From: Clostridia bacterium
GTDB lineage: Bacteria > Bacillota > Clostridia > TANB77 > CAG-508
DNA length: 64,000 nucleotides
Direction: 5' to 3'
NCBI GenBank assembly: GCA_022792135.1
Contig: JAAWAM010000009.1
Coordinates: 1 to 64,000, forward strand
The notes below the pieces were generated by a model. The model did no database searches. It was given only the letters and a program-made list of their open reading frames with translations, and was not told the origin of the DNA. The position numbers and the translations under genes are program-made. Position 1 is the first letter of the stretch. Each line of letters opens with the position of its first letter. Positions 8,612 through 18,400 of this stretch are shown in pieces.

Positions 8612-9265
8612 TCAAACTTCTTCTTTTCGAATGAATCGTTTTATTAAACTTGTATAAGCAATTAAATAAGATACTGCTATTGTAAAACCTGCTAAAACAT
8701 CACTTGTGTAATGAACGCCTAAATAAATTCTACTTGTGCCAATGGTTATAATTAAAATACTCAATCCTGCGATTAGTCCCCATTTTAGTTTTTTATCTTT
8801 TATATTTTTATAAATTAAATAAATAAAATAGCCATAAAATGCCATACTTATCATAGAATGTCCAGATGGAAAACTATATCCTGTTTCCTGAATCATTCGA
8901 AATTCTGTTGGTCTTGGTCTTTGTACAATCCTTTTTAACAAATTATTTAGAATGGTTACGATAATTAAATTAATGGCAATGCTTACTCCTATTTTTTTAT
9001 TTTTTATCACGATTAAAAATAGAATCGTTAAAGCAATTAATACCATCGCACCACCCAATCTCGTAATGATTTTGGCAATTGGGGTAATAAAATCAGAAAT
9101 TAAAAAATTAGAAATAAATTGATACCCTAAAATATCTAATTTCATAATTTCTTGATCAAATATATCTTCTACCATTGCTAAAAATAGAATCACACCCATT
9201 AATAAAATCAGCCATTTCAAATTTTTTATTACAAATTTTTTACTTTCTTCTATCTTTTGTTTCAT
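8612..9265 (-). CDS. PAP2-family membrane phosphatase
   Basis: A 217-residue polytopic protein with all three phosphatase motifs: KRIVQRPRPT, YSFPSGHSM and SRIYLGVHYTSD. These form the active site of type-2 phosphatidic acid phosphatases facing the outer side of the membrane. Likely substrates are undecaprenyl diphosphate or phosphatidylglycerophosphate. About six membrane segments are visible. The position 12 bases after the copper genes suggests readthrough rather than a shared role. Confidence 0.85.
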   Translation of the reverse strand: MKQKIEESKKFVIKNLKWLILLMGVILFLAMVEDIFDQEIMKLDILGYQFISNFLISDFITPIAKIITRLGGAMVLIALTILFLIVIKNKKIGVSIAINLIIVTILNNLLKRIVQRPRPTEFRMIQETGYSFPSGHSMISMAFYGYFIYLIYKNIKDKKLKWGLIAGLSILIITIGTSRIYLGVHYTSDVLAGFTIAVSYLIAYTSLIKRFIRKEEV

Positions 9266-9276
9266 ATTTTCTCCTT

Positions 9277-9495
9277 TTACATCACTTGATACCCTAAATC
9301 TTCCAGAATTGTTTTTAACCTATTCGAATCGATTTCTTTTTTTAAAACAATGGTCGCCTCCTTCTTTTCTAAGTCAACTGTAACCGATTTTACTTCTTTG
9401 ATTTCTTTTAATCCCTTTTCTACTTTTTTGGCACAATGACCACAGCTCATTCCTTCTATTTTAATGGTTTTGGTTATTTTATTTCCTCCAAACAT
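9277..9495 (-). CDS. CopZ-like heavy-metal-associated (copper chaperone) domain protein
   Basis: A 72-residue single HMA domain with the metal-binding motif IEGMSCGHCAKKVEKGL and the expected ferredoxin-like beta-alpha-beta pattern. It binds Cu(I) and passes it to the ATPase encoded just upstream. Its frame overlaps the end of that gene by 22 bases, which points to coupled translation. A start at the in-frame TTAAT-proximal codons is less likely. Confidence 0.85.
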   Translation of the reverse strand: MFGGNKITKTIKIEGMSCGHCAKKVEKGLKEIKEVKSVTVDLEKKEATIVLKKEIDSNRLKTILEDLGYQVM

Positions 9496-11717
9496 TCTAC
9501 TTTACTCCCTTCTAATTTAATTCCTTTTAATCTTAGTGCATTTATGATTACTGTTAAACTACTAAACACCATAGCTAATCCAGCAATCATAGGATTAATG
9601 GCAATTCCAAATGGTTTTAGTAATCCCATAGAAATTGGTAACATTAAACTATTATAGAAAAATGCCCAAAATAAATTTTGTTTCACATTTCGAATGGTTT
9701 TTTTACTTATCTGAATTAAATCTAAAATTTTACTCAAATCATTTTTCATTAAGATAACATCTGATGAATCCATTGCAATATCTGTTCCACTGTTAACACT
9801 AACACCAATATCGCTACTTGCTAAAGCTGGACTATCATTGATTCCATCTCCACACATCATAACTCTTTTTCCTTGTTTTTTCAAATTACGAATCACATCA
9901 CCTTTTTGGGTTGGTAAAACATCAGCAATCACCTTTTTAATTCCAATTTGTTTAGCTATCCTATGGGCTGTCTCTTGATTATCTCCTGTTACCATAATCG
10001 TTTCTATTTTCTTTTGATTTAATCTTTCTACTACTTTCTTGGCATTTTGTCTTATGATATCATTTACACCAATTATCCCTATTATTTTTTTGTCTTGTAC
10101 CACATAGATAATACTATTTCCTTTTTGGCTTAGTTTCTTTTCTTCTTCTTTATATGGATTTTCCATTTCAAGTTGTTCTAACATTTTATAATTTCCTAAC
10201 ATCAAGTCTTTTCCCTTTACTTTCCCTATAATTCCATATCCACTTCTATTTTCAAACGATTCTACTTCTAATGTTTCTATTTTGTTTTCTTTCAAATAAC
10301 GACTAAATGCTTGGGCAATTGGATGGGTTGATTTTGCTTCAAGACTTCCTGCTAGTTGTAATAATTCTTTTGCTTGCATTCTACTATGATTGATTATTTC
10401 TGCTATTTTTAGTTTTCCATAAGTTAGCGTTCCTGTTTTGTCAAAAATAATGGTATCTATTTTCTCTGCATTTTCTAAAATCTCACTTTTCTTAACTAAT
10501 ATTCCATGATTTGCACAAATTCCTTCACTTACTACAATGGCAAGTGGAGTAGCTAACCCCAAAGCACATGGACAAGCAACTACTAAAACCGTTACAAAGG
10601 TAATCACAGCAGTTCCTATCTCAAATCCTAACACTAGATATGCAATCAAAGTAATGATTGCTAACATCATCACAACTGGTACAAAATACCCACTTACTTT
10701 GTCTGCTATCTTTGCAATTGGCGCTTTTGTATTGGTTGCTTCTACTACTAATTTTACAATTTGAGAAATGGTAGAATCTTTTCCTATTTTTTCTGCTTTA
10801 TATTCTAAATAACCATCATAATTAATCGTTCCTGCAATCACTTTATTTCCCTTTGTTTTATTTACTGGCTTGCTTTCTCCTGTCATAAAAGATTCATCTA
10901 AATGAGCTTTTCCTTCTACAATTTCTCCATCTACTGCAATTCGATCACCTGCATAACTAATTACAATGTCTCCTCTTTGAATTTCATCAATGGTTACTTC
11001 TTTTTCTTTTCCTTCTACTTTTATAATTGCCTTACTTGGTGTAATTTGAACCAATTTTTGTATGGCTTCTTTTGTTTTATCTTTACTGATTCCATCTAAA
11101 TATCTTCCTAATTTGATAAAGAATATAACAATTGCTGCTGATTCAAAGTAGAGTTCATGTACATAACTAGGATTTCCTTTCCCTATCATTACCATACTAT
11201 ATAGACTATATAAAAAACTACTCATCACCCCAATGGCAACCAAGGTATCCATATTGGGTGCTTTATGAAGTAGACTTTTATATCCATTTTTTAAAATATC
11301 CCATCCATATAGCAGAAACAAAATGGTTAAAAAACATAATGTAATAGCATAATTTACTGGATTGGTATGCATATTTAAGAAATTAACTATCGGAAGTCCC
11401 ATCATATGTCCCATAGAGATATACAGCAAAAGAATGGCTAATATACTAAAAATGACAAATTGATTTTTTTCACTCTTGGTCTTCTTTTCTTCGATTGTAT
11501 CTTCGTATATTCCTAAACTTTTGAAACCTGCTTTTTTTACAAAAGTATCTAACTTCTTTTTATCTATTTTTGTTTCATCATATTCGATTTGTGCATTTGC
11601 CATAACTAAGTTAACACTAGCACTTAAAATTCCATCTTGTTTGTTTAAATACTTTTCAAGTCCATTTGAACAAGCACTACACGTCATTCCCTCTATTTTT
11701 AATATGATTTTTTTCAT
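9474..11717 (-). CDS. copA: Copper-exporting P-type ATPase
   Basis: The ATG at 11717 has AAAGGAGG eight bases upstream, so the frame to 11750 is not used. About 747 residues: one N-terminal HMA domain (EGMTCSACSNGL), eight membrane helices, the CPC metal site in VVACPCALGLATP, phosphorylation motif DKTGTLT, the HP motif in STHPIAQAF, MVTGDN, and GDGINDSPAL. These define a P1B-1 copper exporter. It is followed by copZ. No copper repressor such as CsoR or CopY is seen nearby. Confidence 0.93.
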   Translation of the reverse strand: MKKIILKIEGMTCSACSNGLEKYLNKQDGILSASVNLVMANAQIEYDETKIDKKKLDTFVKKAGFKSLGIYEDTIEEKKTKSEKNQFVIFSILAILLLYISMGHMMGLPIVNFLNMHTNPVNYAITLCFLTILFLLYGWDILKNGYKSLLHKAPNMDTLVAIGVMSSFLYSLYSMVMIGKGNPSYVHELYFESAAIVIFFIKLGRYLDGISKDKTKEAIQKLVQITPSKAIIKVEGKEKEVTIDEIQRGDIVISYAGDRIAVDGEIVEGKAHLDESFMTGESKPVNKTKGNKVIAGTINYDGYLEYKAEKIGKDSTISQIVKLVVEATNTKAPIAKIADKVSGYFVPVVMMLAIITLIAYLVLGFEIGTAVITFVTVLVVACPCALGLATPLAIVVSEGICANHGILVKKSEILENAEKIDTIIFDKTGTLTYGKLKIAEIINHSRMQAKELLQLAGSLEAKSTHPIAQAFSRYLKENKIETLEVESFENRSGYGIIGKVKGKDLMLGNYKMLEQLEMENPYKEEEKKLSQKGNSIIYVVQDKKIIGIIGVNDIIRQNAKKVVERLNQKKIETIMVTGDNQETAHRIAKQIGIKKVIADVLPTQKGDVIRNLKKQGKRVMMCGDGINDSPALASSDIGVSVNSGTDIAMDSSDVILMKNDLSKILDLIQISKKTIRNVKQNLFWAFFYNSLMLPISMGLLKPFGIAINPMIAGLAMVFSSLTVIINALRLKGIKLEGSKVECLEEIK

Positions 11718-11816
11718 CCTTTCATCCTCCTTTATCCTTGATTCAAACAATCTTTATTCTCCTTCTTGTTCTATTTTACTACTTTTTCTTTCGAAATTAA
11801 AGTTTTTTCCTAAATT

Positions 11817-11869
11817 AGTATAAATCATAAAGAGCAAATAATAATTACTTGCTCTTTACGATTTATACT
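11817..11869. repeat. 21-bp near-perfect inverted repeat at the 3' end of the papain-like gene
   Basis: Arms 11817-11837 and 11849-11869 match at 20 of 21 positions around an 11-base loop. The right arm includes the last codons of the gene ending at 11863. There is no strong T-run after it on either strand, so it may stabilise the transcript end as much as terminate it. Confidence 0.6.
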
Positions 11870-12405
11870 TCTAAAAGTTCTGGTACTTTAAAGTGTTTTA
11901 ATTTTCCCTTATAAATCAAATTTATATTTGCTAAATTTTTAAAATCCTCTGGCTTTATGGTTTCTGGTAAGTTGGTTGTAACCTTTGCTTTTTCTAGTAC
12001 ATATTTCACAAATTCAGCACAATAAAATGAATTTTTGAAACAAATTCTTTTATGAAATGCCACTGCCACTAGGCCTATCATATTAAATGTATATTTTTCC
12101 TTTTGTTTTACCATTTCTTCTATGGTCTTTTTTATTTTTTTATATTGTTCTTCTTCTATTTTAAGGAAATAGACCTCTGCTTCTGTTGTATTTTCAAATC
12201 TCTTGAACGTTCCACAATGGATTCTTTCGTGAACAAATCCGCCGATTAAGGGGTTATATGGTTTTCTTCTTCCAAAGCTATACATTTCTTCTAATTTTTC
12301 ATCTAAGGCAATGGATATATGGGAAAATTCGTCTTTGGTATAGTTTTTTATGATTTTAGATAATGTTGTCCCTGTATGAGTTAATACAATATATATGTTT
12401 TTCAT
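11863..12405 (-). CDS. Permuted papain-like (YiiX/NlpC-P60 superfamily) hydrolase
   Basis: About 180 residues from the ATG at 12405; the frame to 12468 runs into metK. The likely catalytic pair is the histidine in DEFSHISIAL (near residue 37) and the cysteine in NSFYCAEFVKYVLEKA (near residue 136). This order (His before Cys) is that of circularly permuted YiiX/YaeF-type members. Some act on lipid or peptide amide bonds, but the substrate here is unknown. No signal peptide is seen. It lies 33 bases after metK in the same direction. Confidence 0.6.
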   Translation of the reverse strand: MKNIYIVLTHTGTTLSKIIKNYTKDEFSHISIALDEKLEEMYSFGRRKPYNPLIGGFVHERIHCGTFKRFENTTEAEVYFLKIEEEQYKKIKKTIEEMVKQKEKYTFNMIGLVAVAFHKRICFKNSFYCAEFVKYVLEKAKVTTNLPETIKPEDFKNLANINLIYKGKLKHFKVPELLEV

Positions 12406-12437
12406 TGCTTTTACCGTATCCCCTTCTTTCTTCTTTT

Positions 12438-13583
12438 CTAATCTATAAGTGTGATTGTTTTCTCCCAATTTAGATTTTCTTTTCCAAAATGTCCATAATT
12501 AGTCGTATCTCGATAAATTGGTTTTCTTAAGTCTAAATAGTTGATAATACCTCTTGGTGTTAAGTCAAAATTCTTGTAAATCATTTTGACAATTTCTTCT
12601 TCTTTTATTGTATTCGTACCATAGGTATCAATATGAATAGAAACTGGCTTGGCAACTCCAATCGCATATGAAAACTGGATTTCGCATTTTTCTGCTAAGT
12701 GATTGGCTACTATGTTTTTGGCAATAAATCTTGCCATATAAGCTGCCGAACGGTCTACTTTTGTAGCATCTTTACCAGAAAAGGCACCTCCACCATGCCT
12801 TGCATAGCCACCATATGTATCTACTATGATTTTTCTTCCTGTTAATCCACTATCTCCTAATGGTCCTCCTGTCACAAAGCGTCCCGTTGGATTGATAAAA
12901 TATTTTGTTTTTTCATCTAATAATTCTTTTGGTACCACTTCATAAATTACTTTTTCTTTGATTTCTTTTTTTAATGTTTCTAAGTCAACCTCTTCTTTAT
13001 GTTGTGTCGATACAACAATTGTATCCACTCTTACTGGCTTTCCACCTTCATATTCAATCGTAACTTGTGTTTTTCCATCTGGTCTTAAATAATCTACTAT
13101 TTTTTGTTTTCTTACCTCTGTTAGTCTTCTTGCTAATTTGTGAGCTAAAGAAATTGGTAATGGCATTAATTCTTCCGTTTCATTACAAGCAAAACCAAAC
13201 ATAATTCCTTGGTCTCCTGCTCCTTCTGAATCTAACTCTCCTTGTTTGGTTTCTTGTGATTTGTCAACACCTAATGCAATATCAGAAGATTGTTTCGAAA
13301 CATTAACCGTAATTTTACAGGTTTTATAGTCCATATCTGTTTTTGCATTATCATATCCTATTTCTTTTACGGCTTGTCTTGCTACTTCTTCTATATTAAC
13401 TTCTGCTACTGAACTGATTTCTCCTGTAATATAGATTTCTCCTTTTCCTGCTACGGTTTCACATGCTACTCTGGCATATGGATCTTTTGCTAAATAGGCA
13501 TCTAAAACACTATCTGATATATAGTCACATAGTTTGTCTGGATGCCCTTCTGTTACACTTTCTGATGTGAATAATTTTCTCAT
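12438..13583 (-). CDS. metK: S-adenosylmethionine synthase
   Basis: A 381-residue MetK of normal length. Visible signatures are [17 protein letters not shown] at the N terminus, [10 protein letters not shown] (ATP loop) near residue 120, and [19 protein letters not shown] (P-loop-like) near 260. It makes SAM from methionine and ATP. The leader carries a SAM-I riboswitch and terminator, so expression is switched off when SAM is plentiful. The CGT codon in KVDRSAA shows normal arginine use of another CGN codon. Confidence 0.97.
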   Translation of the reverse strand: MRKLFTSESVTEGHPDKLCDYISDSVLDAYLAKDPYARVACETVAGKGEIYITGEISSVAEVNIEEVARQAVKEIGYDNAKTDMDYKTCKITVNVSKQSSDIALGVDKSQETKQGELDSEGAGDQGIMFGFACNETEELMPLPISLAHKLARRLTEVRKQKIVDYLRPDGKTQVTIEYEGGKPVRVDTIVVSTQHKEEVDLETLKKEIKEKVIYEVVPKELLDEKTKYFINPTGRFVTGGPLGDSGLTGRKIIVDTYGGYARHGGGAFSGKDATKVDRSAAYMARFIAKNIVANHLAEKCEIQFSYAIGVAKPVSIHIDTYGTNTIKEEEIVKMIYKNFDLTPRGIINYLDLRKPIYRDTTNYGHFGKENLNWEKTITLID

Positions 13584-13626
13584 TTTTTGCTTCTCCTTTT
13601 CTTATCTTTTTTTGATATATGTTAGC

Positions 13627-13657
13627 AAAAAACCTTTGTACTGCTGGTACAAAGGTT
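13627..13657 (-). terminator. Riboswitch-controlled terminator before metK
   Basis: An 11-bp perfect stem (AACCTTTGTAC, 13647-13657 with 13631-13641) and a 5-base loop are followed on the minus strand by a six-T run (13632-13627). It lies between the SAM-I aptamer and metK, the expected expression platform. Confidence 0.9.
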
Positions 13658-13675
13658 AATAATTTTTGATTTTTT

Positions 13676-13783
13676 TTGAATCATCAGCCAAAGTACTTTC
13701 CACTTTGTCGGTATTAGCACCTTATTTCAAATAGGTTGCTGTGGAGTCATAAAGCCGATTCTCTCGTCCACTCTTGATAACAT
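13676..13783 (-). ncRNA. SAM-I (S-box) riboswitch aptamer
   Basis: On the minus strand the leader carries the S-box landmarks in order: TATCAAGAGTGG, an ATGA segment, CAGCAACC (kink-turn side), GGTGCTAATACC (J3/4 core), and a closing GATGA-like 3' strand. It is followed by the terminator and metK, the classic target. Confidence 0.93.
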
Positions 13784-13798
13784 ATATACATTGTTTTT

Positions 13799-13827
13799 AT
13801 TATAATCCTTACTTGTCATTATGTCAA
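13799..13827 (-). promoter_or_regulatory. Consensus vegetative promoter of the metK leader
   Basis: TTGACA (13827-13822), a 17-base spacer and TATAAT (13804-13799) are both perfect consensus, placed just upstream of the SAM-I aptamer. Confidence 0.9.
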
Positions 13828-13932
13828 TATTTTTGTCAGATTTTGTAGAGATCATCCTATTTTGATAAGTTTCAATTACATCTATAAACAAGCAACACCA
13901 ATTTATTAAAAATTTTAATTTATGATTAATGC

Positions 13933-13969
13933 AAAAGGATTAGAGTTAAAACCCTAATCCCCCTTTTTT
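13933..13969. terminator. Probable bidirectional terminator between GNAT gene and metK leader
   Basis: GGATTAG (13937-13943) pairs with CTAATCC (13954-13960), with further inner pairs. T-runs follow on the plus strand (13964-13969) and on the minus strand (13936-13933). On the minus strand it lies downstream of the acetyltransferase gene. Confidence 0.6.
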
Positions 13970-13972
13970 AAG

Positions 13973-14044
13973 TTCCAATTTTATGGCTGGAAACACCGCT
14001 TTTTCAAATTCCAACTTATGGCTGGATTCACCAACTTTTTTGCT
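13973..14044. repeat. Two tandem 36-base hairpin units
   Basis: Units 13973-14008 and 14009-14044 share TTCCAA, then ATGGCTGGA, then CACC, with a T-rich end. Each folds as a short TCCA/TGGA hairpin and is followed on the plus strand by a run of T. The 570-base space between metK and the acetyltransferase gene holds these units, a terminator and the metK leader, with no open frame. I do not recognise an RNA family. Confidence 0.55.
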
Positions 14045-14153
14045 ATCACTAGCAATAATATTATATGCAATTTATATAGATTTATTGCTCTGTGTATTTT
14101 AAATATAGCACATTTTTAAGTAATAATCAATATTTTCTGAAGATTTTTCGGGA

Positions 14154-14633
14154 TTATTTGATTTTTCGTTCAAATCTTAAATTTTTAATATCCATACCTA
14201 TTTTTTCATAAAACTTTATAGCATTTTTATTAAATCCCCAAACCACTAATTCTATACTATCCATACTTTTTTCCTTACCTATCTGCAATATCTGACTATA
14301 TAAACTTTCTCCGATTCCTTTTCTTTGCTCATCCTTATCAACACAGATATGACTAATATTCAAAATCTCTCTATCCTTCATAATCTTATTATTAGATATC
14401 TTTTTTATTTGAGCAAAGCATAAACCAACTACTTTTCTATCTATCTCTGCCACTAAATATATATTATTTATATCTAACAATTCATTTCTAAATTCTCCAA
14501 AATTTAAAGGTTCTATATCTTTATATATATCACTTCTTTCTTTGAGATGAACTTTATGTACTTGCATCATTAGTCTATGTAATTGTTTAAAATCTTCTTC
14601 TTTAGCCTTCCTTATAATAACTTCTTTACCCAT
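14154..14633 (-). CDS. GNAT-family N-acetyltransferase
   Basis: A 159-residue GNAT protein starting IIRKAKEEDFKQLHRLM. The acetyl-CoA loop DEQRKGIGESLYSQIL is near residues 112-127, and the closing segment NKNAIKFYEKIGM follows. Substrate unknown. It is monocistronic in appearance, with 64 bases to mnmA upstream. Confidence 0.85.
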   Translation of the reverse strand: MGKEVIIRKAKEEDFKQLHRLMMQVHKVHLKERSDIYKDIEPLNFGEFRNELLDINNIYLVAEIDRKVVGLCFAQIKKISNNKIMKDREILNISHICVDKDEQRKGIGESLYSQILQIGKEKSMDSIELVVWGFNKNAIKFYEKIGMDIKNLRFERKIK

Positions 14634-14697
14634 TTTAATTCATTCCTTTAATTTTATACTTTTTAAAATTATATGCTAATATACTAAAAATTTTTAG

Positions 14698-15750
14698 CTA
14701 ATCTATTTTTCCTCCCCCTAGCACCATATCTCCTACATAAAATACAGCAGATTGTCCTGGTGTGATAGCTCTTTGTGGTTCCTTAAATACAACTTTTATC
14801 TTGTTTTCTTCTTGTATAATTTTAGCTTCTGCTTCCTTAGAGGAATATCTTGTTTTTACCATTACTTTCATCCACTGTTTTATTTCATCGACCAAAAGCA
14901 AATTCACATCTGTAACTAGGACTTCACTTTTATATAATTCTTTTTCTTCTCCTACAATTACTTCATTTTTTTCTTTGTTAAATCCTAATACAAATAATGG
15001 TACACGGTAAGAAATCCCAAGTCCCTTTCGTTGTCCAATGGTATAATGATACAATCCTTTATGTTTTCCCAACACCTCTCCTTTTGTTGTTCGGATATTT
15101 CCTTCTTTTGGTTGAATGGCAGAATTATTTTCCAAAAACCTTTTATAATTTCCATCTGGAATGAAACAGATATCTTCACTATCTGGCTTATTGGCTACTT
15201 TTAGATGCTTTTCTCTTGCTATTTTCCTTATCTCTTCTTTTTCTTCAAAATCTGCTAATGGGAATACGATATGTTCTAGTAATTCTTTTGGTATGTTCCA
15301 TAATACATAACTCTGGTCCTTTTTTCCTGCCTTTGATTTTTTTAATACCCATCTTTTATACTCTTCACTATATTCTGTTTTTGCATAATGACCTGTTGCT
15401 ATATAATTACATCCTAATTCTTTTGCCTTTTCCCACATAACACCAAACTTCATATATTTATTACACTCAATACATGGATTTGGCGTTTTGCAATTAGCAT
15501 AACAATGAATAAAATCATCGATTACGTGCTTTTTAAATAAATCTTTGTAATCATAGGTATCATGTGATATGTTCATTGTATTACATAGTTTTTTGGCATC
15601 CTGCTCAGTTGTGTTACCACAAGAATTCTTGTTGGTAAATAATTCTAATGTTGCACCAATTACCTCATATCCTTGTTCTTTTAGCAAAAGAGCAGATACT
15701 GAACTGTCTACTCCTCCACTCATGCCTAATAAGACTTTTTTATTTCCCAT
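14698..15750 (-). CDS. mnmA: tRNA-specific 2-thiouridylase
   Basis: A 350-residue MnmA. The PP-loop GMSGGVDSSVSALLL is at the N terminus. The first catalytic cysteine is in NPCIECNKYMKFG and the second in SEDICFIPDGNYKRFL. GHYAKTEYS and GLGISYRVPLFVLGF belong to the central and C-terminal domains. It thiolates U34 of tRNA Lys, Glu and Gln, a wobble modification that also bears on frame maintenance. It follows a DtxR-type regulator with no gap. Confidence 0.95.
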   Translation of the reverse strand: MGNKKVLLGMSGGVDSSVSALLLKEQGYEVIGATLELFTNKNSCGNTTEQDAKKLCNTMNISHDTYDYKDLFKKHVIDDFIHCYANCKTPNPCIECNKYMKFGVMWEKAKELGCNYIATGHYAKTEYSEEYKRWVLKKSKAGKKDQSYVLWNIPKELLEHIVFPLADFEEKEEIRKIAREKHLKVANKPDSEDICFIPDGNYKRFLENNSAIQPKEGNIRTTKGEVLGKHKGLYHYTIGQRKGLGISYRVPLFVLGFNKEKNEVIVGEEKELYKSEVLVTDVNLLLVDEIKQWMKVMVKTRYSSKEAEAKIIQEENKIKVVFKEPQRAITPGQSAVFYVGDMVLGGGKID

Positions 15751-16191
15751 CTATTTTTTTCTCCTTCTTTCACAACATCTACATCTTTCTTTATTGATAT
15801 CATAATCACAATCCAAACTGCTTAACCCCAAAACTTCGTGTACATATTTAGCAAGTTGATTAATCGTGGTATCTGTTATAGCTGATTTGATTTTTTCCGC
15901 TTCTCTTTCCACCTCTTGTTCTAAATTAAGAACCTCTTTTAAAAATAAATAAACAATATCATAAGCTTCTAAGACTTTTTTAGCTAAATTTTCTCCCTCT
16001 TGTGTTAGTTCAATGGTTCCATAAGATTGATAATTCACTAACTGGTTATCCTTCAAACTATATAAAGCTTTATTCACACTGGCTTTACTACAATTCATTT
16101 TCTTGGCAACATCGGTAACTCGTATCTTTCCATTTTGCTTTTTTAAGACATACATCGTTTTTAAATATTCTTCTAATGCTTTTGATACCAT
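15751..16191 (-). CDS. DtxR/MntR-family metal-dependent regulator
   Basis: About 146 residues from the ATG at 16191, which has AAAGGAG eight bases upstream. The longer frame to 16251 would begin inside the -35 box and is ruled out. The winged helix (about 3-62: EEYLKTMYVLKKQNGKIRV, VAKKMNCSKASVNKALYSL) and a helical dimer/metal domain match the DtxR family. The Cys-rich tail CRCCERRRKK is unusual and could bind metal. It directly precedes mnmA. Confidence 0.75.
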   Translation of the reverse strand: MVSKALEEYLKTMYVLKKQNGKIRVTDVAKKMNCSKASVNKALYSLKDNQLVNYQSYGTIELTQEGENLAKKVLEAYDIVYLFLKEVLNLEQEVEREAEKIKSAITDTTINQLAKYVHEVLGLSSLDCDYDINKERCRCCERRRKK

Positions 16192-16214
16192 ACTTTTCTC
16201 TCCTTTGTTAGTGT

Positions 16215-16251
16215 TGGTTAACATTATATTACTTTTTCCCTTAGTTGTCAA
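16215..16251 (-). promoter_or_regulatory. Consensus promoter of the DtxR-like gene with possible operator
   Basis: TTGACA (16251-16246), a 17-base spacer and TATAAT (16228-16223) are perfect consensus. Directly downstream, around 16209-16224, GTTAACCAACACTAAC is an imperfect palindrome that could be an autoregulatory site (weak). Confidence 0.8.
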
Positions 16252-16308
16252 TCTTCCTATTTTCCTTCATGGAGTCTAAAATTTATGATATTGCATTTGT
16301 TTGTATTT

Positions 16309-18400
16309 TTATCTTTCCTCTTCCATCATATTTTTACTTCCTAAATAGGTAGCTGTAAAATAAGCCCCATAAATTACTCCAATTGCAATGATCGTCGCAA
16401 TAACAGATGGTAATAAATCCTTTTTACTAGCTAAACCTGACATCATAGAAAGTACAAATTGTATGCCAAATATAGAATGTATCATGGCAAATACGAGTGG
16501 CAATCCAAAAAATATTCCTATTTGTCTAAATAAAGCTTCATTTATCATTTTTTCATCACAACCTATTTTTCTTAAAATGGTATATCTTTGTTTGTTATCT
16601 GTACTATCCGTTAATTGTTTTAATGCTAAAATAGCAGCACTTGCAATTAAGAAAATAATTCCCAAATAAAGAGCAATAAAAGTTACTATGGTTGCTAACC
16701 CAATACTTGACTCCATTAGACTGATTTTTGTCATACCATCTATTGGAATTCCTTGTTTTGCTAAATTTTGGATAAAGCCAGAACCAGACTTAACAAGAAC
16801 CTCTTCCATTTTTTGTTTTTCTTCTTGGGTCTCTCCTTGATAATTCGCTGCCAATAAAGTTTGTTCTTTTTTATCCTCTGTCAATTCACAGCTATCTGGA
16901 ACCAATATAATTCCTGTATTGATATGGCTAGTTGCCATTTTAAGGAAGCCACTCTTGCATTCCTTATATTTAGATTCATATTCCTTTCCTGCTATTTTTA
17001 ATGGATTTTTATTTTGTAATGCCTGATTTCTAATTGCTTGTATACTTTCAAAATCACAAAGAACTATATATTCATTATCTTTTAACTCATATTGTTCAAT
17101 TCCATATAATTTTGCTATTTTATTATAGTCTGATATTTTTACAATTTCTTCTACAGTTCCATAAGCCAGCATTGGAAATTTTGCCTTTGCCTCTTGAATA
17201 GAATCTCCAAAAAACTTTTCCCAAGTAAGTTCTTGCTCTGTATAAATTGGTATTTCAACCATATCTTTTAGTAATCCCATATCAAACCCATTGTTTTTTA
17301 AGGTTTCTTGAATGGTAATTTTAAAATCTTCTATTTGCTCTTTGGTAAAAATAATTTCTTTTCCATATGGGTCTGTATATTTTTCTGGTAAATTGGTCAT
17401 TTTGTATAAATTTACATCTACTGGAGTCATTTCTTTTAAATCTTTTTGCATGGTATTTCGTAACGATAAGCTAGAAGATAAAATGGTTATTGTCATAAAT
17501 AACATAAGACAAATTACACTCATACTTACAACCATGGTATTAATTTTATTATTAATTTGTCTTAATACAAACATATTGGTATCTTTTAAATAGATCTTTT
17601 TGATCGATTGTATCATTTGTAAAATAAATCCTGACAATGACCAAAATACTAAAATAGTTCCCACAATTCCCATTCCTATAACTGGTAATATCTTATCTGC
17701 TGTTGTTAAGGTACTAACCCCAGCCGTTACTTTCCAATAAGCATATCCAAGAATACCAGCGGCAATGATAAAAATCATGATGGATAAAACAGGATTCTTT
17801 ATTTTCACTTTTTCATTTTTCTTAATTGCTGTTAAAAGATGAATCAGTTTGTATCTAGAAACCGTAATCGTATTAAATATCATAACCGCTAAATACATAA
17901 TTGCAAAATAAATACAGGTTTTGATACAAGCATCTTTTGAAAATACAAATTTAAATTCACTCATATCAGCTTCAAATAATTTTGAAACTAGAATTGACAT
18001 GAATTGAGAAGCAAATACTCCTATCACTAATCCAATAATAAGAGAAATCATCCCAATTAAAATGGTTTCCAATAAAATAATTTTAGAAATCTGTCTTTTT
18101 CCCATTCCCAATGTCATATAAATACCAAATTCCTTTTTTCTACGGTTAATTAAAAAATTATTAGCATATACAATTAGTAATCCTAGAATAACTGCTACCA
18201 ATACCGATACATATCCGAAGTATTGAAATCATAAGTTTTATGATTTCTCTTTGCGATTGTGATACTTTTAACATAGCTTCCTGGCTATCTAAAGAGTTGA
18301 ACATATAAAAAATAGCAACTCCTAATACTAAAGTTAAAAAATAAATACCATAGTCTTTTAAACTTTTTTTCATATTTCTAAAAGATAATTTAAATAACAT
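16309..18400 (-). CDS. bceB: BceB-type ABC transporter permease (one CGGA +1 recoding site)
   Basis: Joined through CGGA at 18217-18214, this is one 696-residue FtsX-like permease. Residues 1-61 give the first helix (SLKDYGIYFLTLVLGVAIFY). The +1 frame continues with YVSVLVAVILGLLIVYANNF and RRKKEFGIYMTLGMGKRQI. A large extracellular domain (about 285-520) lies between later helices, as in BceB transporters that move or free antimicrobial peptides bound to lipid carriers. Without the shift the first part ends after 79 residues and the second has no ribosome site. It overlaps bceA by 11 bases. Confidence 0.85.
18214..18217 (-). other. In-frame CGGA +1 recoding site in bceB
   Basis: The minus strand reads ATA CTT CGGA TAT GTA TCG GTA. 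Codon 62 is CGG. Reading CGGA as one residue restores the second transmembrane helix of the permease. Confidence 0.85.

Noticed and set aside
16192..16251. Longer N terminus of the DtxR-like regulator
   Set aside because: It would start in the -35 box of a perfect consensus promoter, upstream of the transcript.
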